Part shown: positions 27,601 to 34,560 of the stretch, in pieces
Layout: the number at the start of each line of letters is the position of its first letter
How positions within the stretch are numbered: position 1 is the first letter of the stretch
Program-made: the position numbers and the translations under genes
Notes under the pieces: generated by a model
What the model was told of the DNA's origin: nothing
Seen by the model: the letters and a program-made list of their open reading frames with translations, nothing else
The model's database searches: none
Origin: Gavia stellata
Taxonomy: Eukaryota; Chordata; Aves; Gaviiformes; Gaviidae
Direction: 5' to 3'
Length of the DNA: 64,000 bases
Assembly: GCF_030936135.1 (NCBI RefSeq)
Contig: NC_082598.1
Location: 29,444,687 to 29,508,686, forward strand

Positions 27601-30337
27601 CAGGGAAGTTGATACATAACAATAAAAGTGAAAAATATTTGTCCCAAAATCTCTCCCATGAAAAATTTACCTATATAAAATAAGACAATCTTCTGAGACA
27701 GGCCACCCTTCTCTTTAACCTGATCAGCATTTGGAGTAGTAAAGCTTATCTTAGCTCCCTTGCTATAAATCTAACAAGAATATTTCCTAACTTCCTAGTA
27801 TTTCTTGCTTTGGTCTTTGCTACAACATAGGTTATTGAATACACCATTGCAAGCACTGGCCTTCTTGCACTTCTTTTTTTCATCTGCTACTCTCTAAAAT
27901 TTAAAACCAACTATTTTACATTACAATAACAAACATACGTCAAAAAAATACATATTCTGATTATAAGCTACGAATATATAAGCACTTCAAATGTTTGAAA
28001 AATCCAAAGATGCTGAATGTTGCATTTAGTACTCTATCATTTTAAAACTATTAATCCCAAGAATTACCTTAGTAATATAATTAAACACAAGTTATTCAGA
28101 CAGCTGTATTTGCTTTATTCTAAAAGACTACAGTAAAATACTTACAGCTTGGTTCCTTTTAACTGAAGCAATGCAGATCAGACATGTCATAGCCCCTGAC
28201 TGAAAAGCTTCATTCATGTACTGTCTTGTACGTTCCAGTTCACTTGCATCTCCATCTTTAATGTATAAAGATTTTTAAAGCAATCAGTAGTGTTTGATCT
28301 GCTATTCTGTACATGTTGAGACTGCTGTAAAAGTTTGTTTTTTTCTCTTAACAGAGGCCAGTCATCTATTATTACAAAATCACATCATTAGAAGTACTTA
28401 AGACAGTTTCAGAACTATACCATTGATTCTGCATAAAAAGGAAAGTAGTACTGCCAGCATGCATTGCTGGGAACAAATATTTTTAATACAAGACATCAGA
28501 ATAAAGTGCTTTCCCTCCAATTATCGAAATATTCTAATACATAGCCAATAATACAGCACTGTTTATGCTTTCATACTGAAATAAAAGTCAATAAATGAAA
28601 AAAAATTACCAGTTTGACTGGTGTAAATGGTAAATGTTTTGGCCAAAATCTTTCCTTGTTTTATTTCAGCATCTTCATCATCATCTTCAGACGAAGAGCT
28701 AAATTGGTCTTCAACTAGCTTTTTTGCTGCAGCCTGATTAGCCTTCTTAATTTCATCAAATTTCTTCTGTGAAGATAATTCTATTAAGAGAACAGATTAA
28801 TGATGATTAATACTGTGATAGTTAATTGTAACACCACATTCAGCTCTACATAGTTTCAATTGTCCTTTTCTTTAAAGAGCTTGCTGATTTTATGTTTTTA
28901 AGGGCAGTACATTACTACATTTTCAATACAACACAAGAAGAGATAAATTGTATTTTCTTCCTTCTGGTGCATTACCCATAAAATTTACAGCAGGCATTAT
29001 TATCTGTCAATTACTGCTGACAAATCCAATCAAACATACTGGAATATATGCATCTATAATGATGCTTTACTAAAAGAATACTTAAAAAAAACCACCTCCA
29101 CTCACATCCCACACAAACACAACTTTCATAGCACGAGAAAGAAAAAAAAAAAAAAAAGAAAAATTCAGGCAATTCTTGACAAGAGCCATTGTTATAATTT
29201 GCTGATACCCTTCAGGTACCTCTCCCAGCATTCAGTATTTTTTAAATTACAACTTTTATGGATCTCCCTCTATCCAACAAGTCTTTATTGCAATAGTTGG
29301 TTCATGCTATTTCACAACAACATTAAAAGTGACAGGGTATTTTAATACAAGCTTTTTTTGAAGTGATTGCATGTGAAATAGAGAAAGATTCTCACGAGAA
29401 AAAAAAAAATATATAAACAGAGTTCATAATAAACCAAGGTGCCTTTAAGGTAACATACCACGGAGATAAAAAGGTCTTCAGCAAATCACAGGTCTTAAGT
29501 ACCTCCTAATTTTCCATATAAGACTATTGCACCCAATATATTTACTGGGGTTCCGTCAAGTTTAGTTTTAGGGCTTTCCTTAATAAACTATGCTGCCACT
29601 TAAAAGAGGTCAGTATTTGGCACTTCTCTACCTGCGAAGTATTCCATGAGTATTAACTTGTACTCACAGCAACCCTCGTGCATGAGAAAGCCGCACCTTT
29701 TCCAGACCGGGGCAATGTGGCACACTGACTGGAGTACCTAACGTTTGTCCCTAGCAGGCAGCACTCTCCTGAATATTTCCGATCGTACTGAAAAACAGCT
29801 GCTTCATCCTTTACGTGAGAGTTACTCTTCTGCTCGAAGGGCACTGACTGTGCACCCTGGGGAGGACACAGCCCCCGAGCTCCCAGCCACTGACCGAGGC
29901 CTCCGCGTTTCCCCCCAGAAGGTACCTGCAGGCAGGAGACGGCACATGGCGAAACACCAGCCTGCTACCGCCCAGCAAGGAGGGAGCGGGGCCGGGGCCG
30001 GCCGGCCACGCGAGCCTCCCCACCTCCCTTCCCTACGACGCCGGGGAGAGCCTCGGCCTCGGCATTTGCAGGGGCTCCCCAAGGCCCGGCTGCGCTCCAG
30101 GCCACAGCCGGCTCCCCAGCCCGGGACGCCGCAGTCCCCGGCCGGGCCAGGGTAGGGGGGAAGGACACGACACTCACCGCTGGCCCGCTCGCCGCTGATC
30201 CCCGCGGCCGCAACGGAGGCGCCACCGCGGGCCCTCGGGGCCGGGGGCCGGGCAGCCCCCACAGCGCGGGCGGCGAGCCCGTCCCCAGGCCTGGCGCGGC
30301 CCCGGCCCCGGCCGCCCTGACGCCAGGGCGCCTCCAT
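1..30337 (-). CDS. NFXL1: NFXL1, NF-X1-type zinc finger protein (partial; 3' end off the left edge)
   Basis: Spliced gene on the minus strand. Eighteen coding exons with consensus acceptor and donor sites join in one frame to give about 747 residues. Layout: basic Gly/Arg/Ala-rich N-terminus (1-53), acidic-serine segment (about 80-95), RING-type finger with Cys135/Cys138 and His159/Cys162 and the CPKC pair ending at Cys195, then a long Cys/His-rich array of NF-X1-type fingers to the last visible exon. Relatives are about 911 residues in human (from memory) and end with a charged coiled coil and one membrane segment; that part lies left of base 611. The family is nuclear or ER-associated, is related to the transcriptional repressor NFX1, and in human has been linked to speech and language phenotypes (family knowledge). 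Introns are 139 bases to 6.3 kb. The gene is head-to-tail with CNGA1. Identity rests on recognisable blocks such as [12 protein letters not shown], the '[20 protein letters not shown]' block and the exon order. Confidence 0.95.
611..680 (-). CDS. NFXL1: NFXL1 coding exon 18 (last exon in the window)
   Basis: The exon is 70 nt coding [20 protein letters not shown] and PKE. It matches the CKNQCPKE segment of NFXL1 and ends between codons at GAG|gtaagc. The next exon (expected to start near LPCGHRC) was not found in 1-610 and should lie beyond the left edge. Confidence 0.92.
1394..1560 (-). CDS. NFXL1: NFXL1 coding exon 17 (zinc finger)
   Basis: The exon is 167 nt coding [36 protein letters not shown] and [16 protein letters not shown]. 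Acceptor is tttgttag, donor is GCTT|gtaagt. Confidence 0.95.
3159..3448 (-). mobile_element. CR1 LINE 3'-end fragment (sense on minus strand)
   Basis: The plus strand shows the reverse complement of a CR1 3' end: CACAGAATCA repeats, then GGTTGGAAAAGACCTGTAAG and CCAGGGATGGTGACTCCACC. The minus strand still reads a CR1 ORF2 C-terminal piece ([19 protein letters not shown]). It is a typical 5'-truncated copy about 0.3 kb long in the intron between NFXL1 exons 16 and 17. Confidence 0.88.
4317..4457 (-). CDS. NFXL1: NFXL1 coding exon 16 (zinc finger)
   Basis: The exon is 141 nt, 47 whole codons, coding [38 protein letters not shown] and a variable tail. It is symmetrical (phase 0-0). Its acceptor is preceded, beyond an A/T-rich tract, by a (CA)n/(TG)n dyad at 4516-4545. 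Confidence 0.95.
4458..10724. other. NFXL1 intron 15, the largest intron in the gene
   Basis: About 6.3 kb of A/T-rich intron. It holds the dinucleotide tract at its left end, a poly-A run near 8367-8386 and a poly-T run near 9250-9265. No exon, RNA gene or well-preserved transposon is recognisable. Confidence 0.6.
4490..4566. repeat. Alternating purine-pyrimidine (CA)n/(TG)n/(TA)n tract
   Basis: Short mixed dinucleotide tract with a 9-bp dyad: CACACACAG at 4516-4524 and CTGTGTGTG at 4537-4545. It is about 60 bases upstream (gene sense) of the NFXL1 exon 16 acceptor. Confidence 0.75.
10725..10746 (-). CDS. NFXL1: NFXL1 coding exon 15 (22-nt microexon)
   Basis: The exon is only 22 nt. It completes a Val codon and codes ECLGQHE. 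It has a strong polypyrimidine acceptor (ctctctttaacag) and a consensus donor (GAG|gtgagt). It is required to keep exons 14 and 16 in frame, and its product matches the ECLG-HEVS segment of relatives. Confidence 0.9.
11640..12536 (+). mobile_element. Degraded CR1 LINE copy with internal deletion (sense on plus strand)
   Basis: Recognisable CR1 ORF2 segments occur in order: a reverse-transcriptase stretch around 11,890-11,930, a TTTTGCAGACAATGCTAAAG-like block near 11,977, a CTAGACAGATTGGAGG block near 12,046, then a jump to GATGAAGCCAGGCTCC near 12,210, and the 3' end GGCTGGACTAGATGATCCCA near 12,480 finishing at TTCTGTGAAATT. The part between about 12,160 and 12,200 is missing relative to a full CR1, and all frames are broken. 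It sits in the intron between NFXL1 exons 14 and 15. The left boundary is uncertain. Confidence 0.72.
14254..14345 (-). CDS. NFXL1: NFXL1 coding exon 14 (linker between fingers)
   Basis: The exon is 92 nt coding [18 protein letters not shown], then [12 protein letters not shown]. The [12 protein letters not shown] block is one of the most recognisable NFXL1 signatures. Acceptor is gctctcag, donor is CAGT|gtaagt. Confidence 0.95.
15092..15248 (-). CDS. NFXL1: NFXL1 coding exon 13 (zinc finger)
   Basis: The exon is 157 nt coding [37 protein letters not shown] and [12 protein letters not shown]. Acceptor is acttcag, donor is CTTA|gtaagt. Confidence 0.95.
15895..16015 (-). CDS. NFXL1: NFXL1 coding exon 12 (zinc finger)
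   Basis: The exon is 121 nt coding [17 protein letters not shown] and [18 protein letters not shown]. Donor is GCAG|gtcagt, a slightly weaker consensus than its neighbours. Confidence 0.94.
16016..19036. other. NFXL1 intron 11, no gene content seen
   Basis: About 3.0 kb of A/T-rich intron with the trinucleotide repeat above and a 39-base all-purine run at about 18,096-18,134. No exon or transposon is recognisable. Confidence 0.55.
16207..16243. repeat. Compound trinucleotide microsatellite (AAT)n(CAT)n
   Basis: Six AAT-type units run directly into six CAT-type units. It lies within the intron beside NFXL1 exon 12. Confidence 0.9.
19037..19127 (-). CDS. NFXL1: NFXL1 coding exon 11 (zinc finger)
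   Basis: The exon is 91 nt coding [20 protein letters not shown] and [10 protein letters not shown]. Acceptor is ttaatag, donor is AGAG|gtaaga. Confidence 0.95.
20502..20624 (-). CDS. NFXL1: NFXL1 coding exon 10 (zinc finger)
   Basis: The exon is 123 nt, 41 whole codons, coding [20 protein letters not shown] and a finger with [19 protein letters not shown]. It is symmetrical (phase 0-0), so skipping it would keep the frame. Confidence 0.95.
21591..21715 (-). CDS. NFXL1: NFXL1 coding exon 9 (zinc finger)
   Basis: The exon is 125 nt coding [18 protein letters not shown] and a finger ending in [11 protein letters not shown]. Acceptor is catctag, donor is CAG|gttagt. Confidence 0.95.
22066..22180 (-). 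CDS. NFXL1: NFXL1 coding exon 8 (zinc finger)
   Basis: The exon is 115 nt coding [20 protein letters not shown] and [16 protein letters not shown]. This is a canonical NF-X1-type finger (CG-HxC-x3-CHxGxCxxC). Donor is TCAA|gtaagc; a poly-A run on the plus strand lies directly beyond the donor. Confidence 0.95.
22400..22960 (+). mobile_element. Candidate solo-LTR-like fragment
   Basis: This stretch is less A/T-rich than the surrounding intron. On the plus strand it shows an LTR-like 3' arrangement: GTTAGCGGAAATAAATTGCA (AATAAA at about 22,846) followed by a GGCTGAGTGCCTTTCTTACT segment and GGGATCATAATGACC. This resembles the R-U5 end of an endogenous retrovirus LTR. I could not define TG...CA ends or target-site duplications, and there is no internal viral coding sequence. 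An unrelated repeat or unique intron is possible. Confidence 0.35.
23428..23528 (-). CDS. NFXL1: NFXL1 coding exon 7 (zinc fingers)
   Basis: The exon is 101 nt coding [18 protein letters not shown] and ends in WQCDQ. Acceptor is acatgcag, donor is CAG|gtatgt, and the 3' boundary falls between codons. It is only 105 bases from exon 6, the shortest gap in the gene. Confidence 0.94.
23634..23795 (-). CDS. NFXL1: NFXL1 coding exon 6 (zinc fingers)
   Basis: The exon is 162 nt coding residues 253-305: [20 protein letters not shown], then a finger with [19 protein letters not shown]. Acceptor is gtacttag and donor is GCAG|gtagac. Confidence 0.95.
23963..24141 (-). CDS. NFXL1: NFXL1 coding exon 5 (end of RING, start of NF-X1 array)
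   Basis: The exon is 179 nt. It completes CPKC of the RING finger and continues with [31 protein letters not shown] and the first NF-X1-type finger ([12 protein letters not shown]). Acceptor is ttgttgtag and donor is CCAG|gtaaat. Confidence 0.95.
24142..25815. other. NFXL1 intron 4, no gene content seen
   Basis: A/T-rich intron with homopolymer A runs at about 24,408-24,423 and 25,418-25,439. No exon or transposon is recognisable. Confidence 0.55.
25816..25949 (-). CDS. NFXL1: NFXL1 coding exon 4 (second half of RING finger)
   Basis: The exon is 134 nt with acceptor ctctttag and donor CCATG|gtgagc. It codes [15 protein letters not shown], then [23 protein letters not shown]. The metal-ligand pattern of the RING-like finger (SCxxC, FHxxC) is kept. 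Several positions differ from the mammalian sequence I remember, including one extra residue before TDDDFG and a Tyr where mammals have a non-ligand Cys. It is still open and in phase with both neighbours. Confidence 0.9.
26200..26612 (-). mobile_element. Diverged CR1 LINE fragment (sense on minus strand)
   Basis: The plus strand shows the reverse complement of CR1 3' sequence: AATCATAGAAATGTTGATTT, CAACCATCCTGGGCAACCTG, TGTGCCATTGCCCCTTATTA and CCCTTAGCCTCCTCTCTGC. Order and orientation match CR1, but frames are destroyed. It lies in the intron just upstream (gene sense) of the NFXL1 RING exon. Confidence 0.75.
28146..28255 (-). CDS. NFXL1: NFXL1 coding exon 3 (first half of RING finger)
   Basis: The exon is 110 nt. 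It codes residues 112-147 and contains [14 protein letters not shown] followed by the first RING ligand pair in [15 protein letters not shown] (Cys135, Cys138). Donor is GCT|gtaagt and the exon ends between codons. Confidence 0.94.
28610..28780 (-). CDS. NFXL1: NFXL1 coding exon 2 (acidic-serine linker)
   Basis: The exon is 171 nt with acceptor ttaatag and donor CTG|gtaatt, starting and ending one base into a codon. It codes residues 55-110, including [13 protein letters not shown] and [13 protein letters not shown]. The serine/acidic run is a plausible casein kinase 2 target (inference). It joins exon 1 to create a Glu codon. Confidence 0.92.
30178..30337 (-). CDS. NFXL1: NFXL1 coding exon 1 (start codon)
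   Basis: The start codon is read from 30337 leftward. Its context has A at -3 and G at +4, and the first residues MEAPWRQ resemble the human NFXL1 start. The exon codes 53 residues rich in Gly, Arg and Ala plus one base, and ends at a GCG|gtgagt donor. A longer open frame upstream of this ATG exists only because the CpG island lacks stops. As I recall it, the human exon 1 product is longer, so this N-terminus looks shortened. Confidence 0.88.
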
Positions 30338-30514
30338 TTTTCCCCCGCCAGTGAGCGAAGGGCGGCGGAGGGAGGCCGACCCCTCCTCACACCACCGGCT
30401 GAAACCGCCCCGAGGCGAGCTGTCTCTCCCTCTCGCCCGGGCCCGGCCCGGCCCCTCCGTCCGGAGGCGGCGGTGGAGGCGGCAGGGACGCCGGTGAGCT
30501 CCCGCGGCAGCGCG

Positions 30515-30534
30515 ACTACAACTCCCAGCGCGCC
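30515..30534 (+). promoter_or_regulatory. ZNF143/STAF-type motif in the NFXL1 promoter
   Basis: ACTACAACTCCCAGCGCGCC closely matches the long ZNF143-type core-promoter motif (ACTACAAYTCCCAGVRTGC). It is about 180 bases upstream of the NFXL1 start codon, a usual distance for this factor. Confidence 0.75.
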
Positions 30535-30546
30535 CCGCGGGGGCGG

Positions 30547-30556
30547 AGCGGAAGTG
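30547..30556 (+). promoter_or_regulatory. ETS/GABPA-type motif in the NFXL1 promoter
   Basis: AGCGGAAGTG fits the ETS-family consensus (CCGGAAGTG-like) and lies 12 bases from the ZNF143-type motif, a frequent pairing in CpG-island promoters. Confidence 0.6.
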
Positions 30557-30660
30557 ACGGCGGGGGACTCCCACACCCGGCCTGCACCGGCCGCTGCTAG
30601 AGGCCCGCTGCGGAGAGGGGCCGGGGGAGGCCTGTTCCGCGCTCGAAAATCAGGAAGGTG

Positions 30661-33142
30661 TTTGCTGATCTCCAGGCTGGCATCTCTTTATTACTAAATG
30701 CCTGAATTTCTTTTTGCCTGCCGCGCCGGCTGCAGAAGCGATGGCTTCAGCCCTTCTTCTGGCAGCCGCTTCTGCAGCGTGCGGCCGTTGGGTGCCTTTA
30801 CCTCCCAGCTCTTCTTCAGAGATTTAAAAAGCGTCTTTGGAAACTTTGCTGAAGTAGTATCCAGCTTTTACTGCACAGAAACACATATTAAGGAACCTGT
30901 GTGCCTCCTGAAAAGTTCTGATAAATAAATGCAAGTTGAAATAATTTAAATTTGAGTGAGATTTTCGGATAGCACACGTTCTGTCTTGCTCTGCCATCAG
31001 GAAACTCTGCATTTAGTTTTTTTTTCAGCAAGTGCGTGTTTATAAGTGTTAAATAGTACAAGATTTCAAATTAAGAGTCTGAAAATAGTAAACTGCTGGA
31101 GGCCAAGTCTGGTTTTCTGTTTTAAAATAATTTTTATTCTCAAGAAATAGGCAGCTAGTGACTACAACTTGTGTCGTAGACTGAAGGATCAATAAAAGAA
31201 AAAACAGTAGATCTCTGCCTTTATTAATTAAAACTCATATCACGCATTTCTCTAACACAAAGTCTTAAAACTCTTCAACAAAGGAGAAAATTGCTTCCTA
31301 AGTGAAATACGACGCAGCCCTATAGGCTGCTGCTGCCATACAGATTGCAAATTATATTCAAGACCTGAATTGGAAGAATGCTGATTGCAAAGTCCAACAT
31401 TTACAGTGTCGTTAAATGCCAGAATAATGCTTGTTCTTGTGTGCAAGGATAGAGTCATTAATGAAATGATGGCATAGTCTTTCCCCTCACCAGCACATTA
31501 TGCCATTTGTCATTCAACGCACAGGATCAACAGTGAATGAACAGCTGTTTCATATTTACATTTAACCTTGCTGTTCCATAGATATCCTATGCATTAATTA
31601 CTTTATAACATTTAATGCTTGCAGTGAAATAAGGAGTCGTTTATAGATCTCTGGCATTCTGGAAACCTATCAATATTACAAAAAATAAAACACCCAGAAA
31701 TTAATGCACTTTACAAAAGATGTGATTTATATTATCTCCATCTTATCAAGGAGAAGAATGAAAGTATAGAGATATTATCAAGTGATAGTAATATTTACAT
31801 GTATATTTTTTAAGAGTGGCAGTCCAGTTGCCCAGGATAATCAAATTGCCCTGAATACAGAATTATCCATTCTCTCCTTGCAGTCCCTTTCTTCACTCCC
31901 TGTCATCAAACTTTTCCAACGTTAAGTAGCTGTGATCAAAGTCTACTGAAAATACCCAACTGAAAATACCCAGCTGAGACCACAACTAATAAAATCAATT
32001 TTTGCCAATGGAAAAAGACATAAATTAGGGAAAAGATCCAAGGAGATAATGCTTCTTAAAGCAGTTGAAAACATATCGGACATATGAAACAGTAGATTTT
32101 ACTATCGTAGTCATAGTTATGAACAGAAGAAATAAATACACTATCAATGAAAAAAATAACCTATTTAGTCGTTGTATTCTTTCCCCAACAGCAGCCTCAG
32201 AAGACGCTGTGGGGAGAGTTTGGCCTCTTTCTGTCATGTCTGCCTCTTGCACTCTGCCAGCATCCACAACTGTTACATTAGGTTCATAAAAATTTTTAAG
32301 CACAGATCTTAAAAACTTGATAGTCCATGTTCAGCAGCCATACAATTACATGGAGCAGAACAGTCTTCAATATTATGTATTTGTTATTTTTGTAGAAAGA
32401 ACAGCTAGATTTTGAGCCATCCATATTTGCCACACTGATGCTTGCAAAAAGTTGTATTTTCGCCCCTCTCTATTCCAGCCTTTGCACGTAATATCCTGAA
32501 AAAACAGCAGATCTTTTAAAACTGCCCACTTCCATTTCAAGAAATCAGCCAAGGTGGAGCCAATGAAGTAATAATATTTTCCAAATCTTACAGCCTTCAG
32601 TACTCACATCTGCATTATAGATATACCTAAGTATTTAAATAATATCCCATACTTAATTAACCTTATGTTAATCAATAGATACTAAAATGTGTTTGTTTAT
32701 ACACAAATTTAATATCACGATTCATGCCTATATTGACTTCAAATAATATGATTGTTACCAAACCTTTCCTTCTTTCCATAAGTAGACACGAAGAAATTAT
32801 TTTAAAATAGTCAGCAAAACTTTCAGTATTTGCCAGTATATGACTGTATATAGATTGAATGCATTTTCTGTAGAATGGTGTTAACATAAAGAGTACATAA
32901 TGCATTAGCAGATAATACCACCTGTTTGTGTGAAAGCAAGGTGTTATCTTCCATCTTCATTCTCGATTCTTCTTGTTTCTTTCCAAAACCTGCCACACAT
33001 GTGCTGCTTGTAGGAAACTAGTGACATTTCTGCAACAAATAATTTTTCATAATTAATAGTTAGGTCCTACAAAGATTAGAAATTAATGTATTCACCCCCA
33101 TGCAGGATTTGACCCCAAGTCTTATTGGCAACCTCCAGTCTT
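30661..33142. other. Spacer between the NFXL1 promoter and the CNGA1 stop codon, including the CNGA1 3' UTR
   Basis: A/T-rich sequence with no exon I can support. The CNGA1 3' UTR must occupy its right part. Candidate polyadenylation signals on the minus strand are AATAAA at 33,142-33,147 (overlapping the stop codon), ATTAAA at 32,708-32,713 and AATAAA at 31,220-31,225. I cannot tell which is used. Confidence 0.5.
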
Positions 33143-34560
33143 TTATTCCACTTTTGACACTCCAGGTTTAGCTGTGGATGGATCTGCTTCTTCTAAGTCT
33201 GCAAATTCTTGCTCTATAACTGGCTTCAATATTTTCTCAATTTGTGTAAGTCTTTTTTTCAGTTTCTGTTGAGCAGCTTCATACTCAGCCAACAGCCTGG
33301 CAAACTTTGTTTGTAATCTGTCCATTGCTCCTTCCATGTAGGTGACCTTCTCTTCCAAATCTTTAGGATCACTTCCTAAATTTGCAATGTCAATGTCCAG
33401 CAACCCATCTTTCATTAGGATTTGCTTGCCTTTTTCTTCCAGCATAGCCTTTGCGTCTGGATACTCTGTCAAAGCCTCCATGAGATCATCTTTAGACAGA
33501 CAAAACAAGTCCGAGTATCCAATACTTCTAATATTGGCTGTTCTTCTATTGCCGGCTTTGCTACCTTTGATATTAAGAATGCTGATTTCTCCAAAATAGC
33601 TGCCATCACTTAGGACCACAAATTGGGTAATTCCATCATCAGCAACTACTGCCAGCTTGCCTTCTTTGATAATGTACATCTCTCGTCCAATATCTCCTTT
33701 TCTGCAAATATAATCTCCAGGACTGTATACTTGCGGCTGGAGTTTCAAAACCAGTTCAACCAACAGACCAGCTTCACAGTCAGCAAAAATCCGAACTTTT
33801 TTTAGTGTTTCAAGGTGAACATTGATTGCAATCTCTGCTCTTAGTTTATCTGGCAGATACTTCAAGACTTCCCTTTCATCCACAGCCTTTTTGTTTGTCC
33901 ACAGGTAGTCAAACCACTTTATAACTCTTTTTTCCATGTCTTTACTCACATTCCGAAAGTGCATATACTGCTTGATAGCATCAATCCTTGCTTGAAACTC
34001 TGCCCTGGCAGCATTCATGTTGGAGATCATAGAGCCCACATTACCAACAATGGTAGCAAAAATCAATACTCCGACCAAGAAGTCAACAACCACGAAAAAA
34101 TACTCGGAGTCTCGTACAGGAGGGGGTGTTTCACCGATAGTAGTCAGCGTCAGTGTTGACCAGTAGAGACTGTAGACATACTTTCTAGTCAGACGGGCAA
34201 ATTCAGGATCGGAGGTGTTGGGATAGACCCATGTGTCAGCCCCAAATCCGATGGCTTTTGAGATTGAGTAGTACACACAGGCATTCCAGTGAATAATAAT
34301 CACGATGTACATGACAAGGTTAGAGATCCTGAAGATATTTGGGTAGTTTGTCCTTGTTTCTGTTCGCTGGAAGAATTCAAACATCCGAGCTACTCTGAGT
34401 AGTCTGTTTATTCTTAATTCTGGGTAATTCAGTCCTAACTTAAAGTATAAGAGATCAGTTGGTATGATTGACAGAAAATCTAATTTGAATTGAAAAGATG
34501 TCTTATATTTCTCTCGAAGCTTTTGCTCTTCTTTCACCAGAAGACCTTGCTCCAGGTAAC
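33143..34560 (-). CDS. CNGA1: CNGA1 coding exon 7 (S3 to C-terminus)
   Basis: Large terminal exon of 471 codons plus TAA. It runs from [12 protein letters not shown] through S3-S6, the pore, the C-linker, the nucleotide-binding domain and the coiled coil to GVSKVE. A large terminal exon holding most of the channel is the usual CNGA layout. Acceptor is gattttag. An in-frame ATG just upstream lies in the intron and is not the start. Confidence 0.97.

Larger units (their letters stand above)
29890..30660. promoter_or_regulatory. CpG island and promoter of NFXL1
   Basis: Strongly G/C-rich, CpG-dense segment covering NFXL1 exon 1 and the sequence upstream of it, in sharp contrast to the A/T-rich flanks. 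It has the TATA-less character of a housekeeping promoter. The long open frames seen across it on both strands are a consequence of base composition. Confidence 0.85.

Noticed and set aside
29745-30574. Long overlapping open frames on both strands across 29.7-30.6 kb
   Set aside because: They arise from the stop-poor CpG island; only the 53-codon NFXL1 exon 1 segment is supported by a donor site and homology.
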